Below, in pieces: positions 23,469 to 35,510 of a DNA stretch of 64,000 nucleotides. The translations under genes and the position numbers were made by a program. Each line of letters starts with the position of its first letter. Position 1 is the stretch's first letter. The stretch comes from Karstenula rhodostoma CBS 690.94 (Eukaryota > Ascomycota > Dothideomycetes > Pleosporales > Didymosphaeriaceae), in NCBI GenBank assembly GCA_010093485.1, contig MU001495.1:806001-870000 (forward strand), in the 5' to 3' direction. Below the pieces are notes generated by a model. That model saw only the letters and a program-made list of their open reading frames with translations. It did no database searches and had not been told where the DNA came from.

Positions 23469-25312
23469 GTTGGTAGAGGTGTAGCTGCAATGCAAGTGGG
23501 AGCGTTTGGCAACGGTAGCTTCGCCGACACGTGGGCAGCAGTGGTGGGGTAAGGCGCGCAGTCAGCTACTTGCAGGGGATTTGCGGAAGCTGGGAGTGGA
23601 AGCAGTATCGATTATGGAAGTGGGTTGGCGTGCGGTCGGTTGTGTGGCAGTCGTGATGGAGAAGTGCAACGGATGGAGGGGTTGCTCGGGTTGGTTGGGG
23701 CTGGGGTGATGAAGAGCACAAGCCTTACCGCGGGCAATGACGTATTGCGCTATGTCGCCCGCGTTTCTGCATCCGAAGGAACATCGGGCAGCTGCAGGAA
23801 CCAAAGCTTATATGTGTCGAGCAGCCTGCACCACGCGCACAACCTTGATCTTTGCAAAGATGTGGCTGCCTCGAGGCAGCAGCGAATGCTCGCATGTGAA
23901 GATGGGAGCAAGCTCAGCCATTTCAGGTCGCTATGCGCGGATGCACGGCAAGGATGCCGATCAGTTGCTGTGCGACACATGTCTCTCGCTTCCCCGCTGA
24001 TCCTCAGCGCCTGAGGTGGATGATGTGCACACAGGGTGCTTTATTTGAGTGGGCTAACTCTTCCGGTTGAAAGGCGCATGCCGCGTCAAGAATCAATCTT
24101 CACAAAAGGCGTGCTGTGTACACGTTGGAACGCTTGACACCTGGGCATGGCTGGCACTACGATAGACTACGACAGACTACGACAGACTATGATAGGCTAC
24201 AATAGTATACGACGCGTGACAGATGCTGAACAATGGCGGATAGGTGCCTCTGCACGCCCTGAGGCTCTGCAGTTACATGATGCATCTCAGGGTGACGGCC
24301 AATAGCACCTGATCCACTTGTGAAGCTGCACCGCCCACTTGCAAGCAAAAGCATCCGCGGGCCTGGTAACGTCCAGGCTGCATGATGCATCCCAACATCA
24401 CGATCACGAGTTGTGGGCGAAGTGCGAGGCACGCAGGAGAGTGGCTGTTCCAGGGCTGTGCAGTCTCTACGGCATGAATCAGCAAAAGTCGCAAGCACCC
24501 TGATCAACATCCCAAGATGGTCTTTGCTCAGACGTTGCCTTGCATCGTCAACATCAACCGAGGACGCCCGCCGCAACGCGACGGTGCAGGGCCTGGCTGA
24601 CTCGGACTACCAGAAGTGATAGTCCAACAGTGGACGGTCATCACGGAATGGTGGCGGAGGAAGCTTGCACTCACAAAGCGGGCTGCAAGGCAAGACAGCC
24701 TCAGGCGCTGCGCGTGACAAAGAATGTCCCTGCTTTTAGGTCATCACCGCATCATGGAAGCCGACAGGCGGCCCTCGTGATGATGGTTTTATAAGAGGGA
24801 TGGCTCACTCTGGGCCAGCTTCGGAGTCGCCAGTCGAGTGGAGGGTGTCGACTGGCGATGATTTGAGTAGAAGGCCGTGCTGTAAAGAAGAGAAAGGAAG
24901 ACGGGCGCGCGCGGCGAGATGATATTTTCTACGAAGCTCGGACCATTCCTCCAGCAAGCGCAACAGGCGCGCGTCAACGGGCTCCGGCTTGCTTGCTGTG
25001 GCTCGTGGGCGCCACAGAGCGGCCTACCCTCTCAAACGTTTTCATGTCTCCGAAGAAGCACACCACTCACACATCGCAAGCTAGCACCCGTCCGATCTTC
25101 CTCCCGTATACCTCTGCCTGATACTACGTCCGCATAACCAAGCCACATCGCTGCACCCGCCGAACTGCCCCCACTGCCCCCAAGCTCTGCATCTCGCTCT
25201 CGCCTCTGGCCGCTGGCCCGCCTCTGCCGCTTGTTCGCTCCTTTGTCCCACCAAGCTTCCCGCAGAGCCAGCGAGCCTCTGATCGTGCCTGTTGTAGTAC
25301 CAGTAGTTGCCA
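23469..25312. other. 1.8-kb intergenic, holds a short tandem repeat
   Basis: No supported gene on either strand. It includes a 10-bp tandem repeat at 24157-24206. The 5' leader of the eIF4E-like gene, rich in pyrimidines, lies at the right end. Confidence 0.55.
24157..24206. repeat. 10-bp tandem repeat, five units
   Basis: Five consecutive units of consensus ACTACGAYAG, the middle two identical and the outer ones diverged by one to three bases. Confidence 0.8.
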
Positions 25313-26456
25313 ATGGATAGCAGAGACAACCTATGGACCCGCCGATCCAAGTGCGTTCCCCGCAACCCCCGCCATGTGCGCTGAGACTGACGCTTTGGGA
25401 AGCAGCAGCAAGCTCTCACTTTCCACGAACAGCGGTGATGGGAAGCCCGACCCACCGCAACGCACCTTCTCTGTCACCAAGCGCTTTGACACGTCATCCC
25501 ACGGCGGCCGCAACCCGTTCAATGCTCTTTCACCTATAACCGCTGGCGGCCTCGCTTCCCCCACCACCTCTGGCCAGACCGCGTTTGGTCTCGGATCAGG
25601 CGCATTCGCTTCGTTTGGCTCGTCGAACAAGACTCCCAAAACGCCCGGCACCGCCTTCGACTTCAAAGCTGCGACAATGAGCGGAGGTGCACCGGCGACC
25701 CCCGGCGAGAAGAGGGACAAGCCGGCGGGCAAGGTGGTAAGCAGCGCCCGAAAGGAGTCGCTGTCCACCACTGCCTCGGAAGAGGCGCTTGTCTCGTCAG
25801 CACCCTTAGACTTCAATGTGCCGTGGCCGCTCAAGTACACTTGGGTCATCTGGTACCGCCCGCCCACGCCCAAGAACTCCGACTACGAAAAGTCCACCAA
25901 GGCCTTGTGTCGAATGAGCACGGTTCAAGAATTCTGGAAGGTCTTCGTCCATCTCAAACGACCTTCTACACTCCCTACCGTATCCGATTATCATTTCTTT
26001 AAAGAGGGTATTCGCCCCGTGTGGGAGGACGACGAGAACAAGCGTGGCGGCAAGTGGATCATGCGCTTGAAGAAGGGCGTGGCCGACCGCTACTGGGAGG
26101 AGTTGCTCATGGCAATGACCGGGGGCGAGTTCATGGAGGCGACGGAGGAGGTGTGCGGCTTTGTCCTCAGTGTGAGGAGCGGTGAAGACGTCTTCAGCAT
26201 CTGGACGAAGAACGACGGCGGTCGAAACATCAAGATCCGGTAAGTCTTGCTGTTTTGCAGCATCTCGATCGCTATTAACCATGACAGCGAAACCGTCAAG
26301 CGTGTCCTCAACCTCCCCGAAGGCACCATCATCAGCTGGCGCAGCCACGATGAGAGTATCGCCCAGCGGACGGCTATCGACCAAGCACGCCAGGACAAGG
26401 GCCATCAGGAGAAGCGGAGACCAATCACCAGCACCACCGAAGAATCGTCAAAGTAA
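25313..26456 (+). CDS. class II eIF4E-like cap-binding protein (4EHP type)
   Basis: Cap-binding protein of the eIF4E2/4EHP group, which binds mRNA caps but usually acts in repression or stress rather than general initiation. Exons 25313-25350, 25403-26239 and 26288-26456 encode 347 residues. Splicing exon 1 to 2 gives MDSRDNLWTRRSNSSKLSLS; an ATG at 25374 lies inside intron 1. Cap-pocket region: PWPLKYTWVIWYRPPTP, then NSDYEKSTK with Tyr where class I eIF4E has the second cap-stacking Trp. GIRPVWEDDENKRGGKW matches the conserved Trp102/Glu103 segment. The first ~145 residues are disordered and Ser/Gly/Ala-rich, far longer than canonical eIF4E; the C-terminus is charged. Class II is inferred from the Tyr substitution and the TPKNSDYEKS insertion. 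Confidence 0.88.
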
Positions 26457-27342
26457 CAGACGGCTTTGCAGCCATGTCTCCTTTCGCTCTCATACCGTCA
26501 TTTTGTTAGCATTGCGTGGCTCCTTCCTAGGCTTCTTGGGATAGCGTGCTTCGTTTGGTTACCTAGCATTGTTTCATGGCGGTTCTCTCTCGCCTCGCAC
26601 GTCTCTCATTGGTTGGCGCGAGGCGGATTCTGACGACTGCATGCTTTCTTTTCTTGGTGTTCTGTATTCTACATACCCGTTATAGGGCTTGGGTAGCGTC
26701 TGGTGCTATGGTTGGTTTAGGAACAAGGAGCACTGCACTGCAGGTACTTATGTTACCCACGGAACGCACGAACGGAGCTCGTCTCCCATTCCCTCGCCTG
26801 AGCAGGTGATGGCCATGAAATCCCCGGCGCTTTGCGACCATGTCTCATGTGATATGTGTGATGTGTGTGTGATAAGTGTCGTTTAACGTTATCGGGGTGA
26901 TTGGCGCCTTGCTGAGCAGGGCCAAAGCACAACCAAGCGCGCAGCTGCGCAGTGGTCTTTGTTGGTATGGTCCGGAAAGCGCATATAACCCGACAATCGC
27001 GGTATGTTATGTCGATTCTTTAGAATAAAGTAAGAGTGTTCGAACCCTAGTTCATTTGTCGAGGAGTGATCATGGAAACAAACGTGAGGTTTTTTTTTTT
27101 TTTTCCATGTCAAGATCGCCCGTCGCTCCTGCACGATGATGATGCCCTCAGACGCCGCAGACGCTCGGACCTCGCGACAACCACACAAAGTAGACGACAT
27201 GCGTCAAACGGGCGCCTTCACTTGGGCGTTCCCGCCGCGCAGATGGCTTTCTTGATCCTTTTACCTACACCTCGCTCGCTCCCTCGAATCCGCGGATACG
27301 CCTCTCCGCCCCGTCGTGCCTCGCGCCTTGCGCTAGCATGCC
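26457..27342. other. intergenic with a 15-nt poly-T tract
   Basis: 3' UTR of the eIF4E-like gene and promoter of Ulp2. A run of about 15 T lies at 27090-27104, roughly 240 bp before the Ulp2 start; such T tracts are common core-promoter elements in fungi. Confidence 0.5.
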
Positions 27343-30300
27343 ATGTTGAACTCGATCAAGCATACCCTCACCAATACAGTGAACAACGTCTCTGACTTTG
27401 TCGGAGGGGGGGTTAGTGCCGCAGCTCTAGCAGCTCAAACTGTGAGTGCACCCGTCGCGCGCGCATGTCAAACCTTGACCCGGGGATCGCGCTGACCGTA
27501 CGAGAAACAGACAAATAATGCCGCCGAGCCTGGCCGACCACACATACCTCATCCACTCCACGCGCCGGCTACAATAGATCTTACCTCTCCCAAGCAGCGG
27601 AAATCCCAAGCTTCCTCCTTTGGGCCCAATCATATCGCGAACCTGCCTACATCGAACGGTGCTCAGAATAGTCGCGCGGACGTGGGATCTGTGTCTGGGA
27701 GATCTGGGTATAACTTGGCTCTAGATGTGTAGTCGTGGAATATGATGAGCTGATGGCACAAAAGTAGATCGAAAGCTGTACCACTTCCTGATCCTCTGTT
27801 CCATTTCCAGTCCAAGAACGGCATGCCGAAGGTCCGTATACTTCTCATCCGCGTTTTTGCGAGGCGAAATTGTACTAACGACCAACAGCCCGGCGCGAAC
27901 CACGCTCATCAACCCAAAAACACCTTGACCCAGCAGACGTATCATCCTCCCAGCGGCGTCCACAAAACCTATGGCCGCTCGTCCCGGCCAGACGACTTCG
28001 TAAACTTCCTGGACGAAGGGCGATTCGACACTCGCCCTACCAAAAAACGAAGGACAGATACGACAGATGCGATAACAGTTTATGACGAAGGAGAAATCCA
28101 AGAGATAAGGCCTAAAGATCAAACACCTCGACCTGTCTCTCATCGCAGCGCTAGCAGTAGATCTTTTACCTTACCAGGAGCAAAAGATCCTCGTAGCGAG
28201 TTCGGAAGGGCATCTGCTGTAGTCGATCCTCGCCGCAAGAAGGCGCGAACTTCAACCAGCAACGGCAACTCGGGATTCATCAACGGTGGAGCTCAACCAG
28301 CAATACTTATTGATGATGACGATGTACTCGATAGCAGCGCGAACCCCAGGAAACTACAGCTACAGAAATTCCAGCAAGGCGTTGAACAACCCAGAGATAG
28401 AGCCAGTGGACAGCAAGTGCATGAAACGACTTCGAAGCATTTTGCGCCCAAGATGAACCACTCTACTCTTGCTCTAGATGCTTCGAATCAGAGGACAGTC
28501 AGAAGATCTAATAATCTTCGTGACAGCTTCAGTCGAGGTCCCGTGTCCGATGCTTCTGCCCGTGATCGCTGGCCATTACGGTGGATCAGGGCTCATGATC
28601 TCAAGGAAAGTCGTGAGGACCTCTTTTTGGATTCGAGAATATTAAAGGAGTATCGCGTCACAAGCTCAGATCGAAATGACATTAAATACGAAATCAAGTT
28701 GAAGGATGTCCGCAAGGCGGAAACGGATCATACGTCGCGCATTCGTTTGACTGGTTCCACGAGCACCGCCAACAACGTCCAATATATGGTGGATCTGGAA
28801 TTTCAGGATGAGCAAAACCTCGCTACCTTTTCACAAGCGGTTTCTAATTCAATAAAACCGAACCAAGTGGCACTAAGAACAGAGTAAGTGGCAACTATCA
28901 TCTCTCGAGACACAAACCCTTGACCCCGTCTGTCCTACATCCCCGACATGGGTCACGTGCTTCGGATTTGCTCCCTCTAATCTCCGAGTTATCTTAACTG
29001 TGACAACAGGGAATTCATGAACACGATTTTTCAGAAACCGCTGGCTGTCACCTCCCAGCCGTTGAACAAAGCGCCACCTCTCGACATTCAAAACCAAGTA
29101 CAACAAGTATCGAATGCTGCGAAACCCAGACTCTTGAATAATTTGTCCCGCGTAAGCGACATCGCGGGGTTGAAGACATCCTCGAGCTCCGCGACAGCCC
29201 CGGCCCGGACCGAGACCCGCCGACTGTCAGAGCGCCCAGTGCGAACTACCCGGGCGTCGAAACCGCTTACCGTAGACTTGGAAGACTTTGAAGACCTGGC
29301 TGAGGTCGAGCGATTTTCGGAGATACATGGCCTGGGTCCTCCTTGGAAGAAACCACTGAACTACAACTCCGGACGACGCCGTGCGGTGGTTGATTTCAAA
29401 GACCTAGAGCGTCTCGACGATGGCCAATTCCTCAACGACCAGCTCATCGACTTCTATCTCCTATACCTGTTCGACCAAGCGAAGGTTCCTCGCGACAAGG
29501 TCTACCTCTTCAACACCCACTTTTTCACGACATTAACACGCAAGGTACCAGGCCAGAAGGGCTGGATCAACTATCAGGGTGTTGCAAGGTGGACAGCCAA
29601 AGAAGATATTTTTGGTTACGACTACATCGTGGTACCTATCAACCAAGATGTCCATTGGTACCTCGCAATCATTTGCAATGTGTCCAACATCGCTCGCACC
29701 CCAGCAATCGAGGATCTCGCAAAGAGTGATGAAGTCGGCTCAGCAGCCTCTAAAGAACTGGACAGCGAGCCTCCGGGGCACGAAGCAAAAATTGCAGACT
29801 TACCGTCGATACCATCACCCGCACTGGTTGACCCGCCTTCCGAATCTTCGACATCAAATGCTGCAATTGAAGTGGTGGATCCTGACGATTCGGACCTCAA
29901 TTTGGTTGATCCGCGCGCAACTGGTCCAGACCACGGCCTGTCTGCACCAAGCGGTTGCAGCAGCGTCGCGGAGTCACCCGCCGCGGAAACTGCACAGATG
30001 AAAAATTTGACTCTTAGTGATAGCAAGCCGGAAGGCATCTTGCTTGGCAGCAGCTCATCGGCAGGGCCCAAGAAACCCAAGCGAAGACTCAGGCCTCCGC
30101 CCAAAAAGCGGGACGTGAATGAGTCCGTGATTGTCGTCTTGGACTCACTTGGTGGCAGCGCCAAAACTGCCGCTGTGCGCGTCCTCAAAGACTACATCCG
30201 AGCTGAAGGCGAAGAAAAGCGTGGTATGAAAGCAGATATCCCGAGCCATGCTTTTTATGCAAAAGAAGGCCAGATTCCGCAGCAGCAAAACTACGTCGAC

Positions 30301-31536
30301 TGTGGTGTATATCTTTTGGGATACGCGCAGCAGTTTTTCGAGAACCCTGATCTCTTCAAAAATCGAATTCTCTCGGGCGAAATGCAGGTTGAGACCGACT
30401 GGCCAGATATGACCATGTCGTCCATGCGCGCTGGCATGCGAGACATTCTCCAGAGGCTGAATAGAGAGCAAGAGGAGGAGCGTGAGCAGGCGAGAAGACA
30501 GAAGAAGCAGGGAAAGAGGGCCAGTCCGGATGCCACTGTGGACGCTACGAAAAATTCTGTCGAGCAGAAGGCAGCGGTTGTTGCCGAGCAAGCGGAGAAG
30601 CCGACTTTGACAGTGGATGCGAAAAACGCCACGCCCATCCCAGAAATGAACAACGCACCTATACAAGAAGAGCCTTCTACTATGTCAAGTGTCCAGCCAC
30701 ATCCTAGGCTTGCTTCGCCGTTCCAGCCTCGTCCTCCCCAAAAGCGCGATAGATCTCGCTCAAAAAGTGTGCCAGCACCCACCCAGACGGACGTGCCTAA
30801 TACCAAGGGCCGGGTAACACCTGCAACCGATGGTCAAAATGCTTCCCCTACCACCGGTGTACCTCACAGGAGCAGAAGTCCAATAGTCTCGATTCCACCA
30901 CCATCAAGGAAGTCACCTAAGCGACCGCGGGAATTGATCCTGGTTGGGGATAGTCCAGAGGAGACGACCAAGAAGAAGGTACGGACCGACCTCAAATCGC
31001 CAAAAGACTTCATGGATGGTGACCCACGGATAGTGGGCATACGTTCACCGGACTCAAAGGCTGCAGTTCTCCCCAAACGCCGCGAGAAAGTTTCGACACC
31101 TCGAGTGGCCTCCGTGCCTCCAAGGGGAAGTTCTCGCGATCCTATCCAACTTGACGAGTCACAAGAAGCTCCGATGTCGACCGACGCCGCTCCGCAAAGT
31201 ACAAAACGTAACTCTCAGGGACCTGACTTCATCATCACAACGCCCAAGAGTGCAAGAGGTGCCAGGCTTCCACCAACACGGCAGCGCCAACAACACATGT
31301 CTTCCCCTGCAAGGTCCAATATTCAACGTGGCTCTCCTGTGCGAAGGAGAGAAACAAGGTCCGCAAATGAATCTCCCGACCCGATTGTTGACCTGGACGA
31401 CCTTGACTTGCCCCCGCAGCGCATCCAGAGTCACAGCTCTCGGCCGAACCGGTCTAGGTGGAGAGCGAAAACGCCTGACGAAGACATACCCGAGAAGACG
31501 ATTGAGGTTCCTGAAACGCCACCACACGATGGGTGA
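27343..31536 (+). CDS. ULP2: SUMO protease Ulp2/Smt4 (C48 family)
   Basis: Nuclear cysteine protease that trims poly-SUMO chains. Exons 27343-27441, 27511-27707, 27768-27831, 27889-28883 and 29010-31536 join in phase to 1293 residues. The catalytic domain begins PPWKKPLNYNSGRRRAVVDF and LDDGQFLNDQLIDFYL. The triad is His667 (DVHWYLAII), Asp830 (VVLDSLGG) and Cys883 (NYVDCGVYLLGY), with the oxyanion Gln in QIPQQQ. Between His and Asp lies an acidic insertion of about 140 residues, a hallmark of the Ulp2/SENP6-7 branch as opposed to Ulp1. The N-terminal 450 residues and the long C-terminal tail (from ~930) are disordered, with many SP/TP sites and basic patches (KKRRTDT, KPKRRLRPPPKKRD) that probably act as nuclear signals. 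The tail ends in an acidic VDLDDLDLPP, a candidate SUMO-interacting motif. Confidence 0.94.
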
Positions 31537-32213
31537 GGTTGACCCAGCTCGAAGGCTGCTGGGTGCGGGTATTTTTCCATACGATGCGCACCACCCGGCG
31601 TAGGTGCGGTTCTGATGACTGATGACGATTTTCTCCTTTGTAATATGTCGACAGAAGCGCCGATAGTGCTAGAGTCGCAGTCCACATGTTCTTGCTTGGG
31701 CATGGAAGCACATCTCAAATTCCCCAGTGTCTTGTCTTTCTATCTTTTTTTATCTTAGCATGGTGACAGGCATGGCTATGGCGTTTTGTCCACCCACCCA
31801 CACTCGTGCATGTGAGGGGTTCTGCATTCGAGAATACGGCGGCGAGGTATTCTGGTATGACGGACGGACGGAGTGATTGGGGGTTTTGCGAGAGGGGCGG
31901 AGTGGACATTCTAACATCAGGATGTGAGGCGGTCAGTTCACTGCGAGGGTCGTGGGGTAGAGCGATGGGGATGGAGGCATGCAGATGCAATGGCAATGTG
32001 CAAGCGATCTTTCAGTGGTAGTGTAGATGGCCAGTGGAACCCTTCCTCCTAGGAAACGATTCTAGAATTGAGGGAATGCATGCAAACAATGTTGAGGAGG
32101 TCTTGGTGCGTGATATAAATGTGTTGCTGTTTGGGTGTATGCGTGGATCTTGCACATCGTCTGATCATCAACGTACACTCGTCTGCTTCGTCTCCCTTTT
32201 GCCTGCCTGCCTT
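31537..32213. other. intergenic between convergent genes
   Basis: 3' regions of ULP2 and the PQ-loop gene; no supported gene. Confidence 0.55.
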
Positions 32214-33140
32214 CTATATGCCCCTTCTCTCCCAACTCCCCACGCCATCTCCAAGATCAATATCTGCGCCGACCACCCCCTTCTCCCCATACCCCGGGGT
32301 CCCCTTCAGCATTTCGAAAGTCTCGCCCGCCCGCTCCGGCGGCGGACTCCGCAGCTCCTTCTCCCCACCAGCTGCCACACCCTCGGGTCCATCGCGCCAC
32401 ACGAACCACTGCAGTCCCAGCCCCAGATCGCACGTCGCCTGGAAGATGCCGCACAGCTTGAAGGCCCAGGGGACCTCGCCGGCGGCAGACGCAAAAAAGA
32501 ACCACATCTTGAAAGTGTCGCCGACGATCCAGTTCGCGATGACGGAGGGGCGGAAGCCCTTGCATCCGCGGCGCTGGTAGTTTGCGAGGAGCTGGGGGAG
32601 CGGCAGCGTCGCTTCGACGGTGAGAGCGACGACGCCGAGGACGTCTGTGTACGGGATGAATACGCTGGTCGAGGCGAGCAGGACGTGCAGCACGAGCAGG
32701 ACGAGGGCGAAGTAGCTCACGAAAGCCCAGTAGGGCCTTTTTGGGCGCCACTGCCAGAAGTCGTAGGGGCGTCTGCGGGCGGCGGCGGGCTGGAAGGGCA
32801 GGTGGGAGGGCGCGGCGCGGTTGGTGAGGGCGACGTGGAGGAGGACGACGTGCACGATGATGGTGAGGAGGGCTTGGATTAGCAGGCTGGTGCTGAAGTG
32901 GGCGCCGAACCAGTAGAAGACTTTGAGGATGCTGGCGACGAGCATGATGAGCGGGATGTCGAGGGAGAAGCCGGTGGATGAGTGCGTGCGGTGGATGCTG
33001 TAGATTTGGTCGGCATAGCTGGTTACGGGGCTCGTGGCGATGCTGGGGGGAGGAGTTTGTTAGCTGGGTCGGTGGGTGGGGGAGGGAGAGACGGACAAGA
33101 CGGGCGCGAACGAGGTCACGAGGTCGTTGATGAAGCCCAT
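32214..33140 (-). CDS. PQ-loop repeat membrane protein (Any1/PQLC1-like)
   Basis: Seven-helix PQ-loop protein of the Any1/Cfs1 (yeast) and SLC66A2 (human) group; yeast Any1 sits in Golgi/endosomes and counteracts loss of phospholipid flippases. Exons 33140-33097 and 33042-32214 give 290 residues. First repeat: TSPVTSYADQIYSIHRTHSS followed by TGFSLDIPLIMLVAS. Second repeat: VEATLPLPQLLANYQRRGCK followed by GFRPSVIANWIVGDTFKMW. Intervening hydrophobic segments (WAFVSYFALVLLVLHVLLAS and others) fit the usual topology. A Gly/Pro-rich soluble tail of about 50 residues follows the last helix. The short first exon is needed to supply the beginning of the first helix. Confidence 0.87.
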
Positions 33141-33713
33141 GGCGGCTCTGTCGTCCTAGGCAGAAAGATGAGCGGTGCGATGCGCAGGTCGAGAATCACT
33201 TCAGACGGGATTCTCGAGCACACGCGCCGGCGGGAGCGCAGGAAATTGCGGTTGTTTATTTCGCGGTCGAGCCCCGTCGAAAAGGTGCCGCGCCGTGCCG
33301 ATCGCATGCTAAGCTTCGGTGCAGTAGCGTGCAGTAGTGCCCGTTCGGTGCCAGCGATAAGGAAGAGCTTATCGGCTGTGGGTGGGGAGCGTGTTTGGCG
33401 GGCCAAGATCAAATGTCACTCACCTTCACCTTCACCTTCATCTTCACCTTCACTTTCACTGTCTATAGTTTTGCCACGCAATTGACTCCCTTGCTCACTC
33501 ACTCTCTGTTGTTTGTTGTCTCGCTTATTCAGCTACAAGCACGACCTATAAGAAACAACATTTCCTAACAAAGCGTAAGATTCACTCTCTATTGACAACC
33601 CCTCCGCCTTGACAGACCCATTGGCTGGACCGTCCTCCCTCGACACTAAAATGCTCGCAGATATCATCGAGTACCTGGCCGGAGATAGTTGTTCAGACCG
33701 GGGCCCCGACGAA
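33141..33713. promoter_or_regulatory. divergent promoter region with a hexamer repeat
   Basis: About 570 bp between the starts of the PQ-loop gene and the GGCT-like gene. It contains a CACCTT-type hexamer repeat. An in-frame ATG at 33651 could extend the GGCT-like protein into this region. Confidence 0.45.
33421..33460. repeat. CACCTT hexamer microsatellite
   Basis: Six to seven consecutive six-base units of consensus CACCTT with single-base variants (CATCTT, CACTTT), pyrimidine-rich on the plus strand. Confidence 0.8.
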
Positions 33714-34442
33714 ATGGCCGGCGACCACACGGCCTTCTTCTACGGCACCCTGATGGCCCCGCCCGTCCTCCACCGCGTCATCTGGGGCCAGTCCACCCCG
33801 CCGACGCCCGCGCACGCGTCCCTCCTGCACATCTGCCCCGCCATCCTGCACGCCCACCAGCGCCGCCAAGTCCGCCACGCAGACTACCCCGCCGTGCTGC
33901 CCTCGACGCCAGCCTCCTCCGTCCGCGGCACCCTCGTCACGGGCCTCACGGACGGCGACATCTGGCGGCTCGACATCTTCGAGGGCGACATGTACGAGCG
34001 GCGGAAAGTGCGCGTGCGCGTGCTCAAGCAAAAGGACAGCAAGGCCGACGACGGCGAGGGCGGGATGGGCGACCTCGCGCTGAAGGAGGAGGATAATGTG
34101 GAGGGCGAGGAGGTCGAGGCCGAGACGTACATCTGGGTTGCGCCGGCGTCGCATCTCGAAGACGAGGAGTGGGACTTTGGCGAGTTTGTGCGGGACAAGA
34201 TGAGGCGGTGGGTGGGGCGCGAGGCCGCCGAGATGGACGAGGGGTTTCAGGGTAGGCAGTCGATTAACGGTGATCCTATTGGGGGTTAGATGCGAGCGAC
34301 GCGCTAACAATGTGCAGATGTTGACGATGCAGTTGCCGCAGGGAAGGATCCGACGGGTGGGAGGGGCGCGAATGGCAGCATTACGAGGCAGTTGGAGAAG
34401 GAAGAGAAGACGGAGGGGGAGGCACTTCGTGCGGCTGTATAG
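33714..34442 (+). CDS. gamma-glutamylcyclotransferase-like (AIG2/GGACT) protein
   Basis: Small enzyme of the GGCT fold. Relatives release 5-oxoproline from gamma-glutamyl amino acids or amine cross-links; in filamentous fungi most are uncharacterised. Exons 33714-34251 and 34318-34442 encode 220 residues. The substrate-binding signature AFFYGTLMAPPVLHRVIWG follows directly on the start. VRGTLVTGLTDGDIWRLDIF and EGDMYERRKVRVRVL hold the conserved core, with the Glu of DIFEGDMY as the likely catalytic acid. YIWVAPASHLEDEEWDFGEF closes the fold, interrupted by an acidic insertion (KADDGEGGMGD to EGEEVEAE). ATG 33714 was chosen because relatives begin just before the FFYGTLM motif; ATG 33651 would add 21 residues. 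Confidence 0.85.
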
Positions 34443-34850
34443 GGCGGTGAAGGGGATGTTGCCATGCTGCACTTGGATGCAAGGAGATATACCCATAGAC
34501 ATGCATCACTCATAGGTGCATGCATAGCATGAGAGCTATTTGAAATCTTTGTGTTTTGGCACCCCACCGAGTTCCTTTATCGAGTTTTGCCGCGGCTTGC
34601 CCAAGCTCGCGAAGTATCATATTTGATGCATAGCATGAGACGACATAGCTTGCGATGGTTCATTGGCAGCCATCAGCGAGAATAACGGAAATTTACTACT
34701 ATATCTTTCGTGTGCAGATTGTTGTTGGGGAAGCGCTTCCACAGAGGTGGATCAGATGTACCGTGGTTCACTCTGACTTAAGCACCTCCAACACTACACA
34801 CGCGTTTCTTCTCGCTCAAAATCCACAACCACACACCCAGCACCGCAAAC
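34443..34850. other. intergenic, no gene seen
   Basis: Short spacer with the 3' UTR of the GGCT-like gene and the promoter of the next frame. Confidence 0.5.
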
Positions 34851-35510
34851 ATGTCACACCCATACCCCCACGACGCAACGACCTGGACCGAAAGCCTCCT
34901 TCATCACGAACAGGATCATGCCAACCCTACTCCCCAATCCTCCACAACACCCGCCACGGCGCACCAAGACAACCCTCTCTCCACAAAACTATGCATACCC
35001 TCAGCTCCCACCGCAGAAGCCCCAGACACCCCTGCGACCACCACCACCCCAACCTCGCCCCAAACCACACACACCCTCCAAGCCCTACGCCAAGACACGG
35101 CCCTCTTCTACCGCCTCCACGTCTTCATCCACGACCTCCGCGCCTTCCGCTCAAACGCCTCCTCCCGCGCCCGCCTCGACGCCGTCCTCGCCCCCGACTA
35201 CATCGGCCGTCCGTACTTCAGCGATGCGCAGGCAGCCCAGCTCCGCAGCACCGTCGTCGACGAAGAAACCGGGGAGACGCTGGGCCAGCGGCTGGATTGC
35301 TTGTTCACGGAGAAGTTGGCAAAGAAGCTGGAGAAGGGGGGCGCGTGGAGGGTTTGCGCGGCGCATGATTTGGCGCCTGTTTTTGAGGGGGTGGTGGGTG
35401 TAAGGCCCGGGGAGTTGGGGAGGGATAAGGGGTTTGTGGGGTTAGTGAGGAAAGGGGGGTTGGATGCGGTTGGGGAGGGTGGGGTTTGGAAGGGGGTGGG
35501 CAGGAGGTAG
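34851..35510 (+). CDS. hypothetical protein, 219 aa
   Basis: Single-exon frame that I do not recognise. The first ~75 residues are Thr/Pro/Ser-rich and disordered; the remainder looks folded and helical: HTLQALRQDTALFYRLHVFI, HDLRAFRSNASSRARLDAVL, APDYIGRPYFSDAQAAQLRS, then EETGETLGQRLDCLFTEKLA. Third codon positions are strongly C/G, as in neighbouring genes, and the start ATG has a good context (AACATGTC), so I take it as real. It lacks a signal peptide and membrane segments. The C-terminal 40 residues are glycine-rich and may be unconserved. Confidence 0.65.
   Translation: MSHPYPHDATTWTESLLHHEQDHANPTPQSSTTPATAHQDNPLSTKLCIPSAPTAEAPDTPATTTTPTSPQTTHTLQALRQDTALFYRLHVFIHDLRAFRSNASSRARLDAVLAPDYIGRPYFSDAQAAQLRSTVVDEETGETLGQRLDCLFTEKLAKKLEKGGAWRVCAAHDLAPVFEGVVGVRPGELGRDKGFVGLVRKGGLDAVGEGGVWKGVGRR

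Noticed and set aside
25374..25402. ATG at 25374 as start of the eIF4E-like gene
   Set aside because: It lies inside a good 52-nt intron; splicing from ATG 25313 gives an N-terminus (DNLWTRRSN) that fits fungal members better.
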